A DNA stretch of 8,191 nucleotides, taken from assembly GCA_002298965.1 (NCBI GenBank), contig DBMN01000028.1:1-8191 (forward strand). Reading direction: 5' to 3'. Shown piece after piece: positions 1 to 5,287 of this stretch. This DNA comes from Rhizobiales bacterium UBA697. GTDB taxonomy: Bacteria > Pseudomonadota > Alphaproteobacteria > Rhizobiales > Ancalomicrobiaceae. Positions within the stretch are counted from its first letter, which is position 1; each line of letters starts with the position of its first letter. The position numbers and the translations under genes were made by a program. The notes beneath the pieces are model-generated. The model did no database searches, had not been told where the DNA came from, and worked only from the letters and a program-made list of their open reading frames with translations.

Positions 1-1029
1 ACGCCGACGGACTATTTCCTGCGCGCCCCCTCCGCCCCCGAAGCCGACGTCGGCCCGGCGGCCGGCCCCTACGCGCACACCGTGCCGGCCGGCAGTCCGG
101 GCGGCCATCTCCACGCCGGCGCCCACGGCGGCCTGCTGACGGCCCTGCTCGCCGAGATCTTCGGTCCCGACAGTTTCTTCGGCCGCGCCCTGGCGATGCA
201 GGGGAAGATGTCCGGCGGCGAGACGCCACGCCCCGCCACGACCGACATGCCCTGGCCGATCTTCACCACGCCCCCGGCGGCGAACCTGCACGGCGCCGTC
301 GCCGAGATCTGCGCGCTCGCCGCCGCCTCCCCGCTCGTCCGCTACGACTGGCCCCAGCGTGGCCGCGCGCCGCTCGGCTACGTCAAGGGCATGGCGGTCG
401 TCTGGGCGCGGGTGCATCTGAAGTGGGCGAAGGGCGACGACCCGGCGATCGCCGCCATGGCCGCCGCCGCCGGGGACGATCCCGCCCGCGACGTGCTCGC
501 CCACTACGAGGCTCAGTTCGCCGCGCAGGGGTGGTCGAACGCCGTCGCCGGTCTCGACACGCTGCGTCACCTCTGGGTGCTGCTCTTCGGCCTCGGCATG
601 CGTGAGAGTTCGGGGCGCTACTGCGAGGGCCGCGACCGCGCCGCCACCAACGTCGGCGCCGCCACCGCCGAGGCGGGCCTGTTCCAGACCAGCTGGAACA
701 TCGTCGGCGTCGATCGCGAACGCCTCGTCGCCCTGCGCGACGCCTATGCCGACCGCACCGATCTGATCGAGATCTTCAAGGAGGGCGTCTCCGCCCGGGC
801 GAGCGATCTCGAGAACTTCGGCACCGGCGACGGCCTCGCCTATCAGCGCCTCGCCAAGACCTGCCCGGCCTTCGCCGCCGAGTTCACCGCGCTCGCCATG
901 CGCTCCGGCCGCCGGCACTGGGGCCCGCTGGCGAAACACGCCGCGGCGCTGCGCCCGGAATGCGACGCGCTCTTCCGCGCCGTCTCCGACCTCGTCGTCG
1001 CCCGCGGCTGGACCCTCGCCGATCTCTGA
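1..1029 (+). CDS. Hypothetical protein with lysozyme-like motifs, 5'-truncated by window edge
   Basis: The frame is open from the first base and ends at TGA 1027-1029, giving at least 342 residues; the true start lies to the left. A GTG at 82 is possible but has no Shine-Dalgarno sequence before it, and coding continues upstream of it. I do not recognise a named family with certainty. About residues 201-230 contain R-E-S-S-G-R-Y-C-E-G-R-D followed by A-E-A-G-L-F-Q-T-S-W-N. An E-S-S-G motif followed some 20 residues later by A-G-L-F-Q resembles the catalytic region of lysozyme/lytic transglycosylase folds, in which the Glu (here residue 202, codon 604-606) is the acid catalyst and the GLxQ segment lines the cleft. 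A peptidoglycan- or glycan-cleaving role is therefore inferred only. The N-terminal part visible here is rich in Gly, Ala and His (PGGHLHAGAHGG). No membrane segment is evident. It converges on irr. Confidence 0.75.
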   Translation, partial: TPTDYFLRAPSAPEADVGPAAGPYAHTVPAGSPGGHLHAGAHGGLLTALLAEIFGPDSFFGRALAMQGKMSGGETPRPATTDMPWPIFTTPPAANLHGAVAEICALAAASPLVRYDWPQRGRAPLGYVKGMAVVWARVHLKWAKGDDPAIAAMAAAAGDDPARDVLAHYEAQFAAQGWSNAVAGLDTLRHLWVLLFGLGMRESSGRYCEGRDRAATNVGAATAEAGLFQTSWNIVGVDRERLVALRDAYADRTDLIEIFKEGVSARASDLENFGTGDGLAYQRLAKTCPAFAAEFTALAMRSGRRHWGPLAKHAAALRPECDALFRAVSDLVVARGWTLADL

Positions 1030-1047
1030 CCGGCCCCGAAAATGCGA

Positions 1048-1069
1048 ACGCGCCCCGCAAGGGGCGCGT
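1048..1069. terminator. Bidirectional hairpin between convergent genes
   Basis: A perfect 9-bp stem (ACGCGCCCC / GGGGCGCGT) closes a GCAA loop, 18 nt after the stop of the upstream plus-strand gene and 30 nt beyond the irr stop on the minus strand. Read on the minus strand it is followed by a T-rich stretch (TTCGCATTTT), so it is the better terminator for irr. On the plus strand no T-run follows. Confidence 0.65.
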
Positions 1070-1099
1070 CTGGGTCGGTCCGAGGGGGAGCGCCTCGCC

Positions 1100-1573
1100 T
1101 CAGCGCCGCCTCACCCGCACCACCACGTCGACGTCTTCCAGCTCGACGCCGGCCGGCAGGGTCGGCATGCCGATCACCTTGATCTCGCCGGGGGCGATGT
1201 CGAAGACCTCGCCGGTCGAGCTGTCGTAGAGGTGGTGATGCGGCTGGGTGTTGCTGTCGAAGACCACCTTGTCGGCGTCGATGATCAGGCGGCGCAGCAG
1301 GCCGGAGCGCTCGAAGAGATCGAGCGTGTTGTAGACCGTCGCCCGGCTGATCTCCGGCATCAGTTCCTTCGCCCGGCCCCAGACCTGATCCGCCGTCAGG
1401 TGGATCGGATGGGCGAGCAGCACGCGCGCGATGACGAGACGCTGCAACGTCAGCGCGATGCCGGCATGGCGGAGCCGATCGGCGAGGAGTTCGTCGCCCA
1501 CTTCGCCGTTGCGCTGCGTCTCGGGAAGCGTGATCTCGGTCAGCAGCGGCGAAAGGAAGGAAGCACGTCCCAT
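1100..1573 (-). CDS. irr: Irr-type Fur-family transcriptional regulator (iron/haem response)
   Basis: This is a 157-residue Fur-superfamily DNA-binding protein. The winged helix spans about residues 40-95, with the recognition helix around S-R-A-T-V-Y-N-T-L-D-L-F (76-87). The dimerisation domain carries P-H-H-H-L-Y-D (111-117). The HHH triplet at 112-114 corresponds to the histidine haem/metal site known from rhizobial Irr. The protein contains no cysteine at all, so it lacks both the CxxC structural zinc sites of classical Fur/PerR and the GCP haem-regulatory motif of Bradyrhizobium Irr. It would thus fall with the Irr proteins that rely on the His site. In this family Irr represses haem synthesis and iron-rich proteins and activates iron uptake when iron is scarce. 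The ATG at 1573 is preceded only by a weak purine stretch (GGGACTTCGAGACA). It lies downstream of ccpA in the same direction, 285 nt away, probably with its own promoter. A PerR-like Fur paralogue is the main alternative. Confidence 0.83.
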   Translation of the reverse strand: MGRASFLSPLLTEITLPETQRNGEVGDELLADRLRHAGIALTLQRLVIARVLLAHPIHLTADQVWGRAKELMPEISRATVYNTLDLFERSGLLRRLIIDADKVVFDSNTQPHHHLYDSSTGEVFDIAPGEIKVIGMPTLPAGVELEDVDVVVRVRRR

Positions 1574-1576
1574 TGT

Positions 1577-1681
1577 CTCGAAGTCCCGATTGCGGCGGTG
1601 AAGAATTTCAGGATGGCACGTCGAAGTTCCCGCCGGTAGATGCGTTCAACCCCTTAGAACGAGTGTCGAAGTCCCCGCCGG
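1577..1681. repeat. Direct repeats in the irr leader, TCGAAGT(T)CCC x3
   Basis: Two 17-nt copies, GTCGAAGTTCCCGCCGG at 1620-1636 and GTCGAAGTCCCCGCCGG at 1665-1681, differ at one base. A shorter third copy, CTCGAAGTCCC, lies at 1577-1587, immediately before the irr start codon. The copies start roughly 43-45 nt apart. On the minus strand they read GGGACTTCGA, so the last one supplies the weak ribosome-binding region. A regulator-binding or RNA role is possible but unproven. Confidence 0.5.
1653..1663. promoter_or_regulatory. Possible Irr/ICE half-site upstream of irr
   Basis: CTTAGAACGAG contains TTAGAA, one arm of the known Irr-box (iron control element, roughly TTTAGAA-N3-TTCTAAA). The second arm is absent. 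It lies about 80 nt upstream of the irr ATG between two of the leader repeats. A related CTTAGACCGCG occurs upstream of ccpA. Weak evidence. Confidence 0.22.
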
Positions 1682-1781
1682 CGGCGACCCCGCTCCCCGT
1701 CCGAGCGAGAGCCCGCCGTCCGGCGGAAGGAGCCGGCCGACGCGCGGAAAGAGGGGGGCGTGCGCGCCGGCCGCTTCACTC

Positions 1782-1812
1782 CGATCCCGGCACGCTCGGC
1801 GCGCCGGGATCG
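1782..1812. terminator. Inverted repeat downstream of ccpA
   Basis: Perfect 9-bp arms, CGATCCCGG (1782-1790) and CCGGGATCG (1804-1812), enclose a 13-nt loop about 47 nt beyond the ccpA stop. No T-run follows on the minus strand, so it could be a Rho-assisted 3' end, an mRNA-stabilising stem or a protein site. Confidence 0.35.
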
Positions 1813-1818
1813 ATCGCA

Positions 1819-1879
1819 GTCCTCGGCCGAAGGGCTTCGGACGATCCTTTCCTTGTCCTCAGCCGAAGGGCTTCGGACG
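1819..1879. repeat. 25-bp direct repeat, 36-bp period, spanning the ccpA stop codon
   Basis: The copy at 1819-1843 matches the copy at 1855-1879 at 24 of 25 bases; 11 bases separate them. The single difference (G1825 versus A1861) makes the ccpA stop: the minus strand reads CGA in the distal copy and TGA in the copy that ends the gene. Each unit contains the 6-bp-arm palindrome CCGAAGGGCTTCGG, which could fold as a small stem. The 36-bp period is a multiple of three, so both copies encode R-P-K-P-F-G in the same frame. Confidence 0.8.
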
Positions 1880-2854
1880 GGGGGTCTTGTCGGTCGAGGG
1901 CGGCAGGACCGGCAGCCTGAAGTCCGGCTGATCGCCGGTCAGCGTCTTGAGGAAGGCGACGATCGAGGCGTTCTCCTCCGTCGTGAAGGTCTTGCCGAGC
2001 TGCAGCCGGCCCATCAGGTCGACGACTTCGGTCAGCGTCCAATAGGCGCCGTCGTGGAAGTAGGGATAGGTCATCTCGACGTTCCGCAGCGTCGGAACCT
2101 TGAAGTTGAAGCGGTCGGCGTCCTTGCCGGTGACCGCCGAGAGGCCCTCGGCCTTGCTCTTGGTCTGATAGGGCGCGACCACGCCCATCTTCTGGAACGA
2201 GGCACCGCCGACCGCCGGGCCGTTGTGGCAGGCGACGCAGCCGCTGTCCTTGAACAGCTCGTAGCCGGCGAGTTCCTGCTTGGAGAGCGCCGTCTTGTCG
2301 CCCCCGAGCCACTTGTCGAAACGCGAGTTCGGCGTGACCAGCGTGTCCTCGAAGGCGGCGATGGCGGTCGTCACCCTGTCGATGTCGATGCCCGGCTTGC
2401 CGAAGGCCTTCTCGAACTCGGCGCCGTAGGCCGGGATCGACTCCAGCACCTCGATCGCCAGCGCATGAGTGAAGGCCATCTCGCCCGGATTGGCGATCGG
2501 CCCGCCGGCCTGCGCCTTGAGGTCCTTGGCGCGGCCGTCCCAGAACTGCGCCAGGTTCATCTTCGAATTGAGCACCGTCGGCGCGTTGATCGGCCCCTGC
2601 TGCCAGTGGTCGCCGATCGAGGTCGGCAGGTTGTCCGTGCCGCCCATCGACAGGTTGTGGCACGAGTTGCAGGAGATGAAGCCCGACTTCGACAGGCGGG
2701 GGTCGAAATAGAGCTTCTTGCCGAGCTCGACGAGGGCGGCATTGGTGATCTTGGCCGGAGGGATCGGCTGGATCGGTTCTTCGGCGCGCGCGACGACGGT
2801 CGACGTCGCGAGAGCGGCGAGGGATGCGAGAATCAGAGACATCGGGCGCGTCAT
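1859..2854 (-). CDS. ccpA: Di-haem cytochrome c peroxidase, periplasmic
   Basis: The 331-residue protein reduces H2O2 to water in the periplasm with electrons from small cytochromes c or cupredoxins. Residues 1-24 form a signal peptide ending A-R-A, so cleavage before EEP is expected. Two c-type haem sites are visible: C-N-S-C-H at 62-66 (N-terminal, peroxidatic haem) and C-V-A-C-H at 206-210 (C-terminal, electron-transfer haem). H83 in H-W-Q-Q-G-P-I-N-A-P-T-V matches the distal His ligand of the peroxidatic haem in bacterial CcpA, and M281 in L-M-G-R-L-Q-L-G matches the Met ligand of the high-potential haem. Having both ligands argues for CcpA rather than MauG. The length is typical. The ATG at 2854 has GGAG 8 nt upstream (2863-2866). 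The gene precedes irr in the same direction; a haem enzyme beside a haem-responsive regulator suggests Irr control, which is inference. Its last codons and stop lie inside a direct repeat. Confidence 0.93.
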   Translation of the reverse strand: MTRPMSLILASLAALATSTVVARAEEPIQPIPPAKITNAALVELGKKLYFDPRLSKSGFISCNSCHNLSMGGTDNLPTSIGDHWQQGPINAPTVLNSKMNLAQFWDGRAKDLKAQAGGPIANPGEMAFTHALAIEVLESIPAYGAEFEKAFGKPGIDIDRVTTAIAAFEDTLVTPNSRFDKWLGGDKTALSKQELAGYELFKDSGCVACHNGPAVGGASFQKMGVVAPYQTKSKAEGLSAVTGKDADRFNFKVPTLRNVEMTYPYFHDGAYWTLTEVVDLMGRLQLGKTFTTEENASIVAFLKTLTGDQPDFRLPVLPPSTDKTPRPKPFG

Positions 2855-2989
2855 GAGACGAACTCCATCGGATGGCCGGAAAGCTCCGGCGGCCCCTCCT
2901 CCCGGGATCGTCCGATGTTCTTGTGCCTGCCCTCTCCGTCCAGAGAAGCCGACGCGTCGGTCCGATCTGGACGCGTGATGCCATTTGGA

Positions 2990-3000
2990 CGCGGTCTAAG
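2990..3000 (-). promoter_or_regulatory. CTTAGA element upstream of ccpA, resembling that upstream of irr
   Basis: The minus strand reads CTTAGACCGCG, matching the irr-upstream CTTAGAACGAG at 9 of 11 positions. It is only a 5/6 match to an Irr-box arm (TTAGAA) and lacks a second arm. It lies about 136 nt upstream of the ccpA start. Confidence 0.2.
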
Positions 3001-3016
3001 ACTTGCTCCAGATCAA

Positions 3017-3033
3017 AAATGTCTGCGACATTT
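3017..3033. promoter_or_regulatory. 17-bp palindrome, candidate operator of ccpA
   Basis: AAATGTCTGCGACATTT has perfect 7-bp arms (AAATGTC / GACATTT) around a 3-nt centre. Its size and symmetry fit a dimeric regulator site. It lies about 163 nt upstream of the ccpA ATG in the AT-richest part of the gap. It does not match the FNR/FixK (TTGA-N6-TCAA) or Irr-box consensus as I know them, so the regulator is unassigned. Confidence 0.5.
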
Positions 3034-3131
3034 GTGCCGCGCGTGTCACTCTGCCGCAGAGCCGGGAAAGCAGAGTTGTTTCAACGAGAAGCGGCGCGGC
3101 GGACAGGGCGGCGCGCAAGCCCCTTCGCCGA

Positions 3132-3151
3132 GCGTCGCGAAGCCGCGACGC
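3132..3151. repeat. Inverted repeat, 8-bp arms
   Basis: GCGTCGCG and CGCGACGC flank a 4-nt AAGC loop. This very stable stem is the third and farthest of the hairpins downstream of yqeY. No T-run follows on either strand. Confidence 0.4.
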
Positions 3152-3193
3152 ACCCGACGGTGAACGGTCGATGCAGGGAATGGGGGCGCGGAT

Positions 3194-3220
3194 CGCCGGC
3201 CGAGCGAACGACGGCCGGCG
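3194..3220. repeat. Inverted repeat, 9-bp arms
   Basis: CGCCGGCCG and CGGCCGGCG flank a 9-nt loop (AGCGAACGA). It sits between the yqeY terminator hairpin and the hairpin at 3132-3151. Confidence 0.4.
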
Positions 3221-3228
3221 TCGAACGA

Positions 3229-3248
3229 TCGCGGGGGCAGCCCCGCGA
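3229..3248 (-). terminator. Terminator hairpin of yqeY
   Basis: An 8-bp perfect stem (TCGCGGGG / CCCCGCGA) with a 4-nt loop begins 11 nt beyond the yqeY stop. On the minus strand it is followed by TCGTTCGA, a poor T-tract, so termination may be only partly intrinsic. Confidence 0.55.
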
Positions 3249-3259
3249 CGGGGGACAGA

Positions 3260-3715
3260 TCAGCCGACGAGCGCCGCCTTCACCAGACCCGAGGCCTTGG
3301 AGAAGTCCATCTTGCCGGAGAACCGCTCCTTGAGCGCCGCCATGACGCGGCCCATGTCCTTCGGCCCGGCCGCGCCGAGCTCGGCGACCAGTGCGGTGAT
3401 CGCGGCCTTGGCCTCCGCCTCGTCCATCTGACGCGGCATGAACTCGCGGATGACGGCGATCTCCTCGCGCTCCTTGGCGGCGAGTTCCGGCCGGCCGCCG
3501 TCGTCGTAGAGCTTGGCCGAATCCTCGCGGCTCTTGACCAGCTTGGCGAAGAGTTCGGCGATCTCGCCGTCCGCGATGCCGTCGGCGCGGCCTTCGGCGC
3601 GCACCGCGATGTCCTTGTCCTTGATGGCGGCCCCCATCATGCGCAGGGTCGTCAGGCGCGCCTTCTCGCCGGCCTTCATGGCGGCCTTGACCGCCGCGTT
3701 GATCTCCTCGCGCAT
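3260..3715 (-). CDS. GatB/YqeY domain-containing protein
   Basis: This small, highly charged helical protein (151 residues) matches the YqeY family, which shares its fold with the C-terminal tRNA-binding domain of GatB (tRNA-dependent amidotransferase subunit B). Recognisable segments are the N-terminal M-R-E-E-I-N-A-A-V-K-A-A-M-K-A-G-E-K, then L-T-T-L-R-M-M-G-A-A-I-K-D-K-D, then V-I-R-E-F-M-P-R-Q-M, and the C-terminal G-P-K-D-M-G-R-V-M-A-A-L-K. I place the start at 3715 because AGGAGA (3721-3726) lies 5 nt upstream at ideal spacing, and the resulting N-terminus fits the family. An ATG at 3730 would add five residues but puts that ribosome-binding site inside the gene. The precise cellular role of stand-alone YqeY proteins is not settled; assistance in tRNA or amidotransferase function is the usual guess. 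It is divergent from carA, an arrangement I recall as common in Alphaproteobacteria. Confidence 0.92.
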   Translation of the reverse strand: MREEINAAVKAAMKAGEKARLTTLRMMGAAIKDKDIAVRAEGRADGIADGEIAELFAKLVKSREDSAKLYDDGGRPELAAKEREEIAVIREFMPRQMDEAEAKAAITALVAELGAAGPKDMGRVMAALKERFSGKMDFSKASGLVKAALVG

Positions 3716-3877
3716 CGTCTTCTCCTGCATTCACCGATATCGAAACCGCGCCTTCGGGCGCGTCGTCGCCTCTCTCTAGCGCATTCCGCGCGACGATGGC
3801 ACGCCCTTCGCGAACGGCGCGCCCTCGGCGAGGCGGAAGCGGCGACGCCCGACCGGCTGCTCCGCGCCCCTTCTCGG

Positions 3878-3906
3878 TTGACCGGCTTCCGCCTTCCCCC
3901 TATATC
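3878..3906 (+). promoter_or_regulatory. Sigma-70-type promoter of carA
   Basis: TTGACC (3878-3883) and TATATC (3901-3906) are separated by exactly 17 nt, the optimal spacing, in otherwise GC-rich sequence. Transcription would begin near 3912-3915, giving a leader of about 105 nt before the carA ATG. Confidence 0.7.
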
Positions 3907-3938
3907 CCGCCGGAACGAGCGAGCGGCGACCTTCGCGG

Positions 3939-3995
3939 GGTCGGACGTCGCGCGCCCGGACGAGCCTGCGGCCCGCGCACGCTCGCCCTCCGACC
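3939..3995 (+). promoter_or_regulatory. Possible structured 5' leader of carA
   Basis: GGTCGGA (3939-3945) can pair with TCCGACC (3989-3995) within the predicted carA leader, enclosing a very GC-rich 43-nt segment that can fold further. It ends about 25 nt before the start codon. No known riboswitch was recognised. Confidence 0.25.
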
Positions 3996-4019
3996 GGACC
4001 CCATTTCGGGACGAACGAC

Positions 4020-5219
4020 ATGACCGACGACGTCTGGGCGGAAGCCAAGCCGACCGCACTCCTGGTGCTGGCCGACGGGACCGTGATCGAAGGCGTCGGC
4101 CTCGGCGCGGTCGGCCACGCGGTCGGCGAGGTCTGCTTCAACACCGCCATCACCGGCTATCAGGAGATCCTGACGGACCCCTCCTACGCCGGCCAGATCG
4201 TCACCTTCACCTTCCCGCACGTCGGCAACGTCGGCGTCAACGGCGAGGACATCGAGACGGTCGAGATGGACCGGGTGCGCGGCGCCTGCGGCGTCGTCCT
4301 CAAGGCCTCGATCACCGAGCCGTCCAACTGGCGGTCCGAAAAGCATCTCGACGCCTGGCTGAAGGCCCGCGGCATCGTCGGCATCGCCGGCGTCGACACC
4401 CGCGCACTGACCGCGCTCATCCGCGAGAAGGGCATGCCCAACGCGGTGATCGCCCACGCCCCCGACGGCGTCTTCGACCTCGAGGCGCTGAAGAAGGAAG
4501 CGGCCGCCTGGCCGGGCCTGCTCGGCATGGACCTCGTGCCGATGGTCGGCTCCAAGGACGCCTTCGTCTGGGACGAGACCACCTGGACGCTCGGCAAGGG
4601 TCATGGGCGTCAGGACGCGCCGCTCCACCACGTCGTCGCCCTCGACTTCGGCGTCAAGCGCAACATCCTGCGCCTTCTCGCCGATGCCGGCGCCAAGGTG
4701 ACGGTGCTGCCGGCGACCGCCTCGGCCGACGAGGTCCTGGCGCTGAAGCCCGACGGCGTCTTCCTGTCGAACGGCCCGGGCGACCCGGCCGAGACCGGCA
4801 AATATGCCGTTCCCACCATCAAGGCGGTGATCGAGGCGGGCGTGCCCACCTTCGGCATCTGCCTCGGCCACCAGATGCTCGCCCTGGCGCTCGGCGCCGA
4901 GACGATGAAGATGCATCAGGGCCACCACGGCGCCAACCATCCGGTGAAGGACTTCACCACCGACAAGGTCGAGATCACCTCGATGAACCACGGCTTCGCG
5001 GTCGATCGCGACACGCTGCCGGCCGGTGTGAAGGAGACCCACGTCTCGCTCTTCGACGGTTCCAACTGCGGTATCGCGGTCGAGGGCAAGCCGATCTTCT
5101 CGGTGCAGTACCACCCGGAAGCCTCGCCCGGCCCGCGCGACAGCCACTATCTCTTCACCCGCTTCATGAACCTGATCCGGGCGAAGAAGGGCCAGAACCA
5201 GCAGCCTGAGCGGGTCTGA
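4020..5219 (+). CDS. carA: Carbamoyl-phosphate synthase small subunit (glutaminase)
   Basis: The 399-residue protein hydrolyses glutamine and channels ammonia to the large subunit CarB, which makes carbamoyl phosphate for pyrimidine and arginine synthesis in the cytoplasm. The N-terminal CarA domain (about 10-150) contains F-N-T-A-I-T-G-Y-Q-E-I-L-T-D-P-S-Y. The class I glutamine amidotransferase domain (about 205-390) contains L-S-N-G-P-G-D-P, the nucleophile Cys281 in F-G-I-C-L-G-H-Q, and His365/Glu367 in Q-Y-H-P-E-A, so the catalytic triad is intact. The length is typical for alphaproteobacterial CarA. The ATG at 4020 has a moderate GGGA ribosome-binding site at 4008-4011. A promoter lies at 3878-3906 and a terminator follows the stop. 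carB is not adjacent, so CarA appears to be transcribed alone here; separated carA and carB are common in this class. Confidence 0.98.
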   Translation: MTDDVWAEAKPTALLVLADGTVIEGVGLGAVGHAVGEVCFNTAITGYQEILTDPSYAGQIVTFTFPHVGNVGVNGEDIETVEMDRVRGACGVVLKASITEPSNWRSEKHLDAWLKARGIVGIAGVDTRALTALIREKGMPNAVIAHAPDGVFDLEALKKEAAAWPGLLGMDLVPMVGSKDAFVWDETTWTLGKGHGRQDAPLHHVVALDFGVKRNILRLLADAGAKVTVLPATASADEVLALKPDGVFLSNGPGDPAETGKYAVPTIKAVIEAGVPTFGICLGHQMLALALGAETMKMHQGHHGANHPVKDFTTDKVEITSMNHGFAVDRDTLPAGVKETHVSLFDGSNCGIAVEGKPIFSVQYHPEASPGPRDSHYLFTRFMNLIRAKKGQNQQPERV

Positions 5220-5253
5220 CGGGCCGAGACGGCTCGCAACCGACGACTTTCGA

Positions 5254-5280
5254 CGGCCGGATCTCCCCGAGATCCGGCCG
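5254..5280. terminator. Terminator hairpin after carA
   Basis: A perfect 11-bp stem (CGGCCGGATCT / AGATCCGGCCG) with a 5-nt CCCCG loop is followed on the plus strand by TTTCG. It lies 34 nt after the carA stop and 8 nt beyond the end of the convergent MocR gene, so it probably serves both directions. Confidence 0.8.
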
Positions 5281-5287
5281 TTTCGCA

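Larger units (their letters stand above)
2855..3259. other. Non-coding region between yqeY and ccpA (405 nt)
   Basis: No ORF here looks like a gene. The ccpA-proximal part holds a stem just upstream of the ccpA ribosome-binding site (arms 2875-2880 and 2885-2890), three GACGCG copies (2951, 2970, 2988), an AT-richer patch around 2980-3090 likely to contain the ccpA promoter, and a 17-bp palindrome. The yqeY-proximal part holds three strong hairpins. I could not identify convincing -35/-10 boxes for ccpA. Confidence 0.6.
3716..4019. other. Divergent intergenic region of yqeY and carA (304 nt)
   Basis: Contains the carA promoter and leader, and on the yqeY side the stem CGCGCC-TTCG-GGCGCG (3747-3762), a UUCG-capped hairpin if transcribed on the plus strand. 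No convincing promoter boxes were found for yqeY. No gene is supported here. Confidence 0.55.

Noticed and set aside
82..84. GTG as start of the first gene
   Set aside because: No Shine-Dalgarno sequence precedes it and the same frame is open to the left edge, so the gene most likely begins outside the window.
1776..2984. 402-codon open frame on the minus strand overlapping ccpA
   Set aside because: It is an alternative frame of ccpA with Arg/Gly-rich low-complexity composition. The ccpA frame has a signal peptide, two haem motifs and a ribosome-binding site.
3075..3085. GTTGTTTCAAC as an FNR/FixK-type site
   Set aside because: Arms are only 4 bp and the spacing does not fit TTGA-N6-TCAA.
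1760..3163. 467-codon open frame on the plus strand antisense to ccpA
   Set aside because: Arg/Glu/Val-rich shadow frame typical of high-GC DNA; no recognisable domain.
3716..3730. Upstream ATG for yqeY at 3730
   Set aside because: AGGAGA at ideal distance from ATG 3715 falls inside that extension, and the family N-terminus fits 3715.
3747..3762. UUCG-capped hairpin as a terminator
   Set aside because: The UUCG loop is on the plus strand where no gene ends upstream; on the minus strand it precedes yqeY rather than following a gene.
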